Assembly (NCBI GenBank): GCA_002296185.1
Contig: DBHM01000013.1
Coordinates: forward strand, 92,079 to 102,952
DNA: 10,874 bases
DNA from: Alphaproteobacteria bacterium UBA828
GTDB taxonomy: Bacteria > Pseudomonadota > Alphaproteobacteria > UBA828
Direction: 5' to 3'
Shown: piece after piece, positions 5,919-10,874 of the stretch
How the letters are laid out: each line of letters starts with the position of its first letter
How positions within the stretch are numbered: the stretch's first letter is position 1
Position numbers and translations under genes: made by a program
Notes under the pieces: model-generated
Database searches by the model: none
What the model saw: only the letters and a program-made list of their open reading frames with translations
Told to the model about the DNA's origin: nothing

Positions 5919-6701
5919 ATGAATCACGATCAAGCTAAAAAGGCAGCTAATATTCTATGGGATGCCTATAATAACAAAAAACAAATAGATTCCTTACCAA
6001 GAAGTCTCAGGGCAGAGACTATTGAGGATGGCTATATAATTCAAGATCAGTTAGTTAAAGTATCAGGGGCTAAATTAAGAGGATACAAGGTAGGAGCGAC
6101 AAATAAAAGTGTTCAAGCCCGTTTTGGTGTAGATATGCCCTTTTCTGGAAGGATCCTTGAACCATTCATCTTACAAGGTCCAGCAATAATACCAAAAAAT
6201 ACAGTAAATTTTTATGCCATAGAGGCGGAATTTGATTTTTTAATTGGCAAAACACTTCCACCTCGCAGTACTTCATATTCACGAGAAGAAATATATAATT
6301 CAATTGACACTATTCTACCGGCTATCGAGCTCCCAGACTCTCGTTATAAAAACTGGTTAAATGTTTCCGCGCCAGACCTAATCGCAGATAACGCAATAAG
6401 TGGGATCCTGGTTCTTGGTAGTCCAATAAAAATACCCTTACCTCGAAATCTATCGGATGCTGAAGTTATCATAAAAGTAAATGACAATATAGTAAGTCAA
6501 GGTATTGGTAAAAATGTTCTTGAAGACCCATGGAACGTAATCTTCTGGCTAGTAGAACATTTAAATGAGCGTGGGCTTGGGTTAATGGCTGGTGATATAA
6601 TAACTACTGGAAGCACAACTGATGTTATACATTGCAAACCGCAAGATAATGTAGAATGTGACTTTGGAAAATATGGTAGTGTATCTTTATATTTTGAGTA
6701 A
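5919..6701 (+). CDS. 2-keto-4-pentenoate hydratase family protein (MhpD-like)
   Basis: A 260-residue member of the fumarylacetoacetate-hydrolase fold, closest in layout to 2-hydroxypenta-2,4-dienoate hydratase (MhpD) and 4-oxalocrotonate decarboxylase, which act late in meta-cleavage of aromatics. Visible are the helical N-terminal part, RGYKVGATN with Lys57, IEAEFDFLIG with probable metal ligands Glu102 and Glu104, and ILPAIELPDSR with Glu137, then AGDIITTGS and the C-terminal strand. The reading frame is open back to a TTG at 5844, but the added 25 residues (LTYIYFSKFKHLL...) look like spacer DNA, and ATG 5919 gives the usual family length. The ribosome site is weak (GAAAG). No other meta-cleavage gene is present, so the true reaction, hydratase or decarboxylase, and the substrate are open. 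Confidence 0.87.
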   Translation: MNHDQAKKAANILWDAYNNKKQIDSLPRSLRAETIEDGYIIQDQLVKVSGAKLRGYKVGATNKSVQARFGVDMPFSGRILEPFILQGPAIIPKNTVNFYAIEAEFDFLIGKTLPPRSTSYSREEIYNSIDTILPAIELPDSRYKNWLNVSAPDLIADNAISGILVLGSPIKIPLPRNLSDAEVIIKVNDNIVSQGIGKNVLEDPWNVIFWLVEHLNERGLGLMAGDIITTGSTTDVIHCKPQDNVECDFGKYGSVSLYFE

Positions 6702-6750
6702 TGACCCTAATATTCTATTCAAAGAAATACATGGGAACAGTATATTTTAA

Positions 6751-6831
6751 TTAGAGAATATATCCGAGTCCGAAAAGGGCAAACATTGCTGCACAAAATA
6801 AAACCAAAGCACTCAAACGGGTTATAAACAT
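6751..6831 (-). CDS. Candidate 26-residue single-span membrane peptide
   Basis: ATG at 6831 reads 26 codons to TAA. The peptide starts MFITRLSALVLF and ends FGLGYIL: one positive residue (Arg5) near the N-terminus, then an almost uninterrupted hydrophobic run of about 20 residues, enough for one membrane helix. A GGAG ribosome site lies six bases before the ATG, which is well placed. The frame is convergent with the hydratase gene and divergent from the 35-codon frame. I do not recognise the peptide. Short frames occur by chance; the combination of ribosome site, N-terminal charge and a clean hydrophobic helix is the support. Confidence 0.42.
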   Translation of the reverse strand: MFITRLSALVLFCAAMFALFGLGYIL

Positions 6832-6857
6832 TTCAGTCTCCGTCTTTGAAATATGTT

Positions 6858-6872
6858 AAGATATAATATCTT
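6858..6872. promoter_or_regulatory. Perfect 15-base palindrome between two divergent micro-genes
   Basis: AAGATAT, a central A, and ATATCTT make a perfect inverted repeat, 27 bases upstream of the minus-strand peptide start. It contains TATAAT on the plus strand and TATTAT on the minus strand, so a protein bound here would cover a possible -10 box. Flanking GTTAA (6855-6859) and TTAAC (6884-6888) give a second, looser dyad. It consists almost only of A and T, so chance is not excluded. Confidence 0.3.
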
Positions 6873-6942
6873 TTATATATATTTTAACTAATAGTGTAAT
6901 ATAATTTTTATTGGCAATTACAGCTTTTCTTTTTCTTTATAC

Positions 6943-6948
6943 TATAAT
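6943..6948 (+). promoter_or_regulatory. Consensus -10 box ahead of the 35-codon micro-gene
   Basis: A perfect TATAAT lies 28 bases before the ATG at 6976, giving an expected leader of about 20 bases that includes the ribosome site. I see no good -35 box at 16-18 bases; TTGGCA at 6911-6916 is 26 bases away, too far. Support is positional. Confidence 0.33.
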
Positions 6949-6975
6949 TTCTATGTTTTAAGAGGAGAAATACTA

Positions 6976-7083
6976 ATGAAACTAATAATTTGGATATGTT
7001 TACGTATTTTACTAGCACCTATTCCTGGATTTATCAGAAAAAAAATAATCAAAGCAATATTAGGCAACTATAAAAACGACTAA
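6976..7083 (+). CDS. Candidate 35-residue cationic hydrophobic peptide
   Basis: ATG at 6976 reads 35 codons to TAA, with a very good ribosome site AGAGGAGA (6961-6968) seven bases upstream and a perfect TATAAT further up. The peptide has a hydrophobic first half (MKLIIWICLRILLAPIPGF) and a basic amphipathic second half (IRKKIIKAILGNYKND), with seven Lys/Arg and one Asp. It could span or lie along the membrane. This composition occurs in small membrane regulators and also in type I toxins, but I recognise no family and see no antisense RNA. The strong initiation signals make it more likely real than its length suggests. Confidence 0.55.
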   Translation: MKLIIWICLRILLAPIPGFIRKKIIKAILGNYKND

Positions 7084-7089
7084 ACACCT

Positions 7090-7110
7090 AATAGAATTGA
7101 TCTATTTTTC
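7090..7110 (+). terminator. Weak terminator-like hairpin after the 35-codon gene
   Basis: AATAGA (7090-7095) pairs with TCTATT (7101-7106) around a five-base loop and is followed by more T. The stem has one G-C pair on each side only, so it would be unstable. It lies between the micro-gene stop and the convergent hydroxy-acid dehydrogenase stop. Confidence 0.22.
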
Positions 7111-7125
7111 CTAAATTCCTTATTA

Positions 7126-8265
7126 TTAGAGGTCACAAAGTATTGACTTATCTACATCCCTGAGATTTGAACTACCACATAATGCCATAGTAGAATCTAA
7201 TTCATTAAGCATAATGTTCAATGTCTGCAATACTCCCTCTTCTCCTGAGGCGCCTAACCCGTATAAGTATGCGCGCCCAATCATGACTCCATTTGCACCA
7301 AGGGCAATGGCTCTTAGTATATCTTGTCCAGAACGAATTCCACCATCTACCCATACCTCAACCCTACCACCAACACGATCGACTATTGGACACAAAGCCT
7401 GGACTGTTGATATAGCTCCATCAAGTTGACGGCCACCATGATTAGAAACGACAATAGCATCAGCACCGATACTGACAGCTGACTCTGCGTCCTCAGGGTT
7501 TAGAATCCCCTTAATAACAAGCTTTCTGTCCCACACCTTTCTTATCTCTGCAAGGTCATCCCATGTTAAAGTGGGGTCAAACTGGCTACTAACCCAGTCC
7601 GCTAGAGAAGACATATCATTCACACCCTTAACATGACCAACGACGTTACCAAAGTTACGACGTTTAGTTTTACTCATTTCAAAGCACCAACTTGGCTTTG
7701 TAATTAAATTTAATATATTCTTTAATGTCATCTTAGGGGGGGTGCTTAATCCATTATTGCGATCTTTATATCTATTACCAAGTATTGGTAAGTCTACAGT
7801 AACAACAAGAGTCGAACAGTTGGCATTTCTTGCCCTCTCTATCAGTCTTCCAATAAACTCTCGGTCACGCATGACGTATAACTGAAACCAAAACTGCTCT
7901 TTTGTATTTTTAGCGACATCCTCTAAAGAACAAATAGACATAGTCGACAAAGTGAAAGGGACACCAAATCTTTCCGCGGCACGAGCAGCATGAATTTCTC
8001 CATCAGCTCTATGCATCCCTATCAAACCAACAGGAGAAAGTGCAACTGGCATAATAAGTTTTTTACCAAGCATATTCATAGATGTCTCCCGAGTCCCCAC
8101 ATCTACGCCAACTTTTTGGTTAAACTTTATTTTTTTCCAATCTTTTTCATTGGCTCTATAAGTGTCTTCAGCCCATGAACCACCATCAGCATATTCATAA
8201 AACATACGTGGAACAAACTTTTGCGCTCTAACTCTTTGATCTTCTATACAATTAATTTTCGTCAT
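7126..8265 (-). CDS. FMN-dependent alpha-hydroxy-acid dehydrogenase/oxidase
   Basis: A 379-residue TIM-barrel flavoenzyme of the lactate dehydrogenase (LldD), glycolate oxidase and mandelate dehydrogenase family. It oxidises an L-2-hydroxy acid to the keto acid. Key parts are MFYEYADGGSW with the substrate-side Tyr near 23-25, MPVALSPVGL, FQLY with Tyr130, VVTVDLPILGNR with Asp158 and Arg165, VIKGI with Lys252, and SNHGGRQLDG with catalytic His276 and Arg279, followed by DGGIRSGQD for FMN phosphate binding. All expected catalytic residues appear present. The region between about 175 and 230, which often decides membrane attachment, has no long hydrophobic helix, so attachment is uncertain. 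ATG 8265 has no ribosome site; a TATAAA-like box close upstream suggests a very short leader. Substrate cannot be read. Confidence 0.93.
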   Translation of the reverse strand: MTKINCIEDQRVRAQKFVPRMFYEYADGGSWAEDTYRANEKDWKKIKFNQKVGVDVGTRETSMNMLGKKLIMPVALSPVGLIGMHRADGEIHAARAAERFGVPFTLSTMSICSLEDVAKNTKEQFWFQLYVMRDREFIGRLIERARNANCSTLVVTVDLPILGNRYKDRNNGLSTPPKMTLKNILNLITKPSWCFEMSKTKRRNFGNVVGHVKGVNDMSSLADWVSSQFDPTLTWDDLAEIRKVWDRKLVIKGILNPEDAESAVSIGADAIVVSNHGGRQLDGAISTVQALCPIVDRVGGRVEVWVDGGIRSGQDILRAIALGANGVMIGRAYLYGLGASGEEGVLQTLNIMLNELDSTMALCGSSNLRDVDKSILCDL

Positions 8266-8322
8266 TATTTTATTTATATAAGCTAATTAAAAAAATATTA
8301 AAATATTATATATATTCAGGAT

Positions 8323-8820
8323 TTACTTTGTAAGGTCCTGACCAGCGACACTACAATCTTTTGTATCATTTTCTGTTATATCACTCCCATCAAAATGAGA
8401 GCCCGTCTCTTGATAGTTTTGATCCATTATTTCTGAATAATGATTAGTCATAATAAGGACTTTATCAGCTAATTCCTCTAATTCTCTCTTGTTTGGTTCA
8501 TTTGAACCTAAAAAATAACTCTTTACCGCTGCAACAAAGAATTTTTCATGAAGTTCTTTTGCCATTTTTTGTATTGGAAGATCATGATATAGTACACGAA
8601 ATTGGGCCGCTGAAAGCGCTGAACAACGAAGTGCAAAGTAACTGCCATCATTAGGGTTACTGAGATCAAGACCCATATTAGCCAAGGCTTCAAACTCTCT
8701 TTTCTCCATTGCTTGACTATTACCATAACACAGAGTCAACATTATGAATAAAATTATGAAAAATTGTAGATTAGCGAACAAATCTTTTAACATAGTCCGC
8801 ACCAAGGCCAACGTTTTCAT
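8323..8820 (-). CDS. Small exported protein of unknown function
   Basis: A 165-residue protein I do not recognise. A signal peptide is clear: basic start (Lys2, Arg8, Lys12), hydrophobic core FFIILFIMLTLCYG and a SQA cleavage site at about residue 37. The LTLC tetrapeptide does not fit a lipobox because Leu precedes Cys. The mature part is about 128 residues, mostly helical-looking, with two cysteines (FALRCSAL near 66 and TKDCSVAG near 156) that could form one disulfide in the periplasm. The C-terminal 35 residues are acidic and polar. The start at 8820 overlaps the upstream cupin gene by 50 bases; an internal ATG at 8793 gives a less basic signal peptide and still overlaps. Neither has a good ribosome site, so translation may be coupled to the cupin gene. 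Confidence 0.72.
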   Translation of the reverse strand: MKTLALVRTMLKDLFANLQFFIILFIMLTLCYGNSQAMEKREFEALANMGLDLSNPNDGSYFALRCSALSAAQFRVLYHDLPIQKMAKELHEKFFVAAVKSYFLGSNEPNKRELEELADKVLIMTNHYSEIMDQNYQETGSHFDGSDITENDTKDCSVAGQDLTK

Positions 8821-9298
8821 AATGCTTACTGGCGAGGTCTATTCTAGTAAAAACATCATCAAATCCTACAGCCTGTCCAGACTCATCCACATAATGTAGA
8901 GACCCTGAAACATGAAAAAATGTAATCATCTCAGGGGTATCCTCATCAACAACTAAGGTATGTGTTTCACTTGGAGGCTCAAAAATGTAAGTACCTTCTT
9001 TAGCAACCCAATCATGCTCAAGGTATCTCCATTGTCCTTTTATAACCAAGCCATGAACTGGATCAGGGTGTCTATGTCGACTAACAACTCCTGCCTTTCT
9101 CACCCTTATCATATGACACCATCCACCTTGAACAGTGTTAAACATCAAGGGTCTGAACCAAACCCCGTCAACCATCGGCACCCATAGCCTTTCATCACTT
9201 GGAATTGATTCAAGTACTAATTCTTCTGCGGCATATGGATGAGTTGTAGATTCTTTTTCAATTCCAAAATTTTTCAAATTTGTAACATTTTTATTCAT
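8771..9298 (-). CDS. Cupin dioxygenase, 2,4'-dihydroxyacetophenone dioxygenase family
   Basis: A 175-residue single-domain cupin resembling 2,4'-dihydroxyacetophenone dioxygenase, a non-haem iron enzyme that cleaves the carbon-carbon bond next to an aromatic ring. The metal site is visible: SRHRHPDPVHG gives His75 and His77, WRYLEHDWV holds a conserved Glu94, and FEPPSETHTLVV gives His113. The C-terminal part HVSGSLHYVDESGQAVGFDDVFTRI is also typical of the group. Many database members carry this name without biochemical proof, so substrate is uncertain. ATG 9298 lies behind GGAG and AGGGG motifs. The 3' end overlaps the exported-protein gene, so the two are probably co-transcribed, possibly with the hydroxy-acid dehydrogenase 57 bases further on. 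Confidence 0.87.
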   Translation of the reverse strand: MNKNVTNLKNFGIEKESTTHPYAAEELVLESIPSDERLWVPMVDGVWFRPLMFNTVQGGWCHMIRVRKAGVVSRHRHPDPVHGLVIKGQWRYLEHDWVAKEGTYIFEPPSETHTLVVDEDTPEMITFFHVSGSLHYVDESGQAVGFDDVFTRIDLASKHYENVGLGADYVKRFVR

Positions 9299-9505
9299 AA
9301 CCCCTATACTCCATTAAATTACATAAAAATATGAACGATTATCCCATTAATATCTAAAGTAATTACTCCCAAATAATTTTCTATGTAACAATTATTAAAT
9401 ACTAAATAAAAAATAACATTACTATAATTTTTAACTATATATATTTTTTCTTATATTTTAATTATAAATCACTATCATATATATGCATTTATAGGAGAAA
9501 AACAA
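9299..9505. other. Very AT-rich divergent spacer between cupin and GST genes
   Basis: This 207-base spacer must hold promoters for both strands. A TATAAT occurs at 9423-9428 and TTATAAAT near 9462, but without convincing -35 partners. No hairpin with G/C-rich arms and no short gene with a ribosome site is seen. Confidence 0.5.
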
Positions 9506-10117
9506 TTGAACCTTTATTTAACACTGACAAGTCCCTACGGACGGATAGCAAGGATTGTTCGTATACAAAAAAAACTTGAAAAGCTTATTTCATTGGAAGT
9601 GGTAAAGACCAGGCTCAAAAATAGTCCCTACTACAATATAAATCCATCAGGCCGAGTTCCTGCTATGTCTCTTAAAGATGGATCAATAATTGAAGATTCT
9701 CGCCTTATATGCTGGTACATGGATCATCTGGACGAGAATCCCTCACTTCACCCAAATAGTAAAGATATTTGTTTAGAACATATGAGATTGGAATCTACAG
9801 CCAGAAGTATGCTTGACGGCACTAGTCTAATCTGGAGGGAAATTAAATATCGATCAATATCAGAAAGATCTATGAAAATAATGGAGCATGAATATAAACG
9901 AGCTTACAGACTTGCAGATTTATTTGAAAAAGAAATAAATAATCCTATCTTATCTGGAGAATTAAATATGGCTCAAATCATTCTAACATGCGTTCTCCAT
10001 GGCCCACAAAACGAATATATAAATTTCGATTGGCAAGAAGGACGACCTAACCTACAAAAATGGTTAAAAAATATAGAAAGTCTTCAATGGGCCGAAGAAA
10101 CTCAACCTAAGCTTTAG
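9506..10117 (+). CDS. Glutathione S-transferase family protein
   Basis: A 203-residue cytosolic GST with a thioredoxin-like N-terminal domain (1 to about 78) and a helical C-terminal domain. It would conjugate or reduce substrates with glutathione. LTSPYGRIAR carries the likely catalytic Ser9, NPSGRVPAM the cis-proline loop (Pro52), and IIEDSRLICWYMD the Glu-Asp-Ser contact with the glutathione gamma-glutamyl group. In the C-terminal domain the usual Ser/Thr-X-X-Asp N-capping box (SIADI type) reads NMAQI, so the Asp is absent. The end FDWQEGRPNLQKW is typical. The start is TTG at 9506, chosen because AGGAG at 9493-9497 is correctly spaced and the protein begins directly with the first beta strand. 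It is followed 11 bases later by selO. Confidence 0.9.
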   Translation: MNLYLTLTSPYGRIARIVRIQKKLEKLISLEVVKTRLKNSPYYNINPSGRVPAMSLKDGSIIEDSRLICWYMDHLDENPSLHPNSKDICLEHMRLESTARSMLDGTSLIWREIKYRSISERSMKIMEHEYKRAYRLADLFEKEINNPILSGELNMAQIILTCVLHGPQNEYINFDWQEGRPNLQKWLKNIESLQWAEETQPKL

Positions 10118-10128
10118 GTGATAAATCT

Positions 10129-10874
10129 ATGGAAATATTTAATGAAAAATTATTAAATAGCTATGTAAGATTACCTGATATATTTTTTTCTTACACACAG
10201 CCGACGCCAGTCAAAAACCCTAAGACAATAGTCTTTAATGAACCATTATCAGATATATTGGGTTTATATAATAAAAATATAAATGAAAATTTTATAGCTC
10301 AAACCTTTTCCGGTAATAATCTCCCGTCTGACTCTACGCCTATATCCCAAGCATACGCTGGTCACCAATTTGGATACTTTTCAATGCTAGGTGATGGAAG
10401 GGCTATACTTATTGGTGAAGTTAAAGCCAAAGATGGAAAACTATTTGATATTCAACTAAAGGGATCTGGCCCAACTCCTTATTCAAGAAATGGTGATGGA
10501 CGCGCTGCACTAGGACCAATGCTAAGAGAATACCTGATTAGTGAGGCTATGTATTCGCTAGGAATACCAACAACTCGAAGTCTGGCAGTTGTAAGCACAG
10601 GAGAAACCATAAGTCGCGAGACTCGCCTTCCTGGAGCTATTCTTACACGTACTGCAAGTAGCCACCTAAGAGTAGGAACATTTCAATATAGTGCCGCAAG
10701 TCAAGATATAGATTCTTTGAATTGTTTAACTGACTACACCATCGCTCGACATTATCCAGAGGCAAAAATAACTGAATCTGCCCCCTTGTCACTTCTAGAA
10801 CAAGTTATAATTAAACAAGCAGAATTAATTACAGAATGGATGCGAGTCGGATTTATTCATGGAGTTATGAATAC
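10129..10874 (+). CDS. selO: Protein adenylyltransferase SelO, N-terminal half (3' end outside window)
   Basis: SelO (YdiU/UPF0061) is a pseudokinase-fold enzyme that binds ATP upside down and transfers AMP to Ser, Thr or Tyr of target proteins; it is tied to redox stress and protein S-glutathionylation. The 248 complete codons show ISQAYAGHQFGYFSMLGDGRA with Arg91, FDIQLKGSGPTPYSR with catalytic Lys111, and the signature NGDGRAALGPMLREYLISEAM with Glu134. These match Lys113, Glu136 and Arg93 of Pseudomonas SelO. The window ends at GFIHGVMNT, just before the expected metal-binding Asn and Asp residues and well before the C-terminal Cys/Sec region, so these cannot be checked. ATG 10129 has an AGGTG ribosome site overlapping the GST stop codon, indicating one operon. 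Confidence 0.95.
   Translation, partial: MEIFNEKLLNSYVRLPDIFFSYTQPTPVKNPKTIVFNEPLSDILGLYNKNINENFIAQTFSGNNLPSDSTPISQAYAGHQFGYFSMLGDGRAILIGEVKAKDGKLFDIQLKGSGPTPYSRNGDGRAALGPMLREYLISEAMYSLGIPTTRSLAVVSTGETISRETRLPGAILTRTASSHLRVGTFQYSAASQDIDSLNCLTDYTIARHYPEAKITESAPLSLLEQVIIKQAELITEWMRVGFIHGVMN

Larger units (their letters stand above)
6702..7125. other. 424-base gap holding two candidate micro-genes and a divergent control region
   Basis: No long reading frame is present. The gap contains a 26-codon frame on the minus strand (6751-6831), a 35-codon frame on the plus strand (6976-7083), a perfect palindrome (6858-6872) and a perfect TATAAT (6943-6948) between them, and a weak hairpin with T tail (7090-7110). 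The first 49 bases after the hydratase stop show no clear terminator. Confidence 0.6.

Noticed and set aside
8523..8726. 67-codon frame in another register of the exported-protein gene
   Set aside because: Same strand, different frame; the frame with the signal peptide and full length is the better candidate.

Overview
The window is AT-rich DNA (well under half G+C by eye) with dense, mostly short genes and A/T-rich spacers. The proteins are bacterial and look proteobacterial. A streamlined marine proteobacterium, perhaps an alphaproteobacterium, fits the low G+C, a nickel superoxide dismutase whose hook reads HCDIPCKIYDP, and the mix of oxidative catabolic genes. That assignment is an inference. 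I see no insertion sequence, CRISPR array, tRNA or rRNA.

Layout. Left edge (1-578, +): the 3' part of a zinc-binding ABC transporter protein (ZnuA), entered inside a repetitive His-rich loop. 624-1580 (+): a luciferase-like flavin oxidoreductase. 1816-3742 (+): an AldB/ExaC/AcoD-type aldehyde dehydrogenase followed by its usual partner, a DUF779 protein, with a strong hairpin between them. 3847-4149 (+): an IsdG-like small monooxygenase. 4291-4830 (+): a long-form, zinc-type glyoxalase I. 4875-5694 (-): nickel superoxide dismutase (sodN) and its maturation peptidase (sodX), with a palindrome upstream of sodN. 5919-6701 (+): a 2-keto-4-pentenoate hydratase-family enzyme. 6702-7125: a 424-base gap with two divergent candidate micro-genes for small hydrophobic peptides, separated by a perfect palindrome. 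7126-9298 (-): an FMN-dependent alpha-hydroxy-acid dehydrogenase, a small exported protein of unknown function, and a cupin dioxygenase related to 2,4'-dihydroxyacetophenone dioxygenase. 9506-10874 (+): a glutathione S-transferase followed 11 bases later by SelO, cut by the right edge.

How the genes work together. Much of the window deals with reactive carbonyls, oxidants and glutathione. Aldehyde dehydrogenase with DUF779 and glyoxalase I remove aldehydes and methylglyoxal, NiSOD removes superoxide, the GST uses glutathione, and SelO is a redox-linked protein AMPylase. The hydratase, hydroxy-acid dehydrogenase, cupin dioxygenase and flavin oxidoreductase look like separate catabolic functions rather than one visible pathway. 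Metal use is also varied: zinc uptake, zinc in GloA, nickel in SodN, non-haem iron in the cupin and possible haem-iron release by the IsdG-like protein.

Most enzymes belong to known families. The least explained parts are the micro-gene region (6751-7083), the exported protein overlapping the cupin gene, and the palindrome ahead of sodN.
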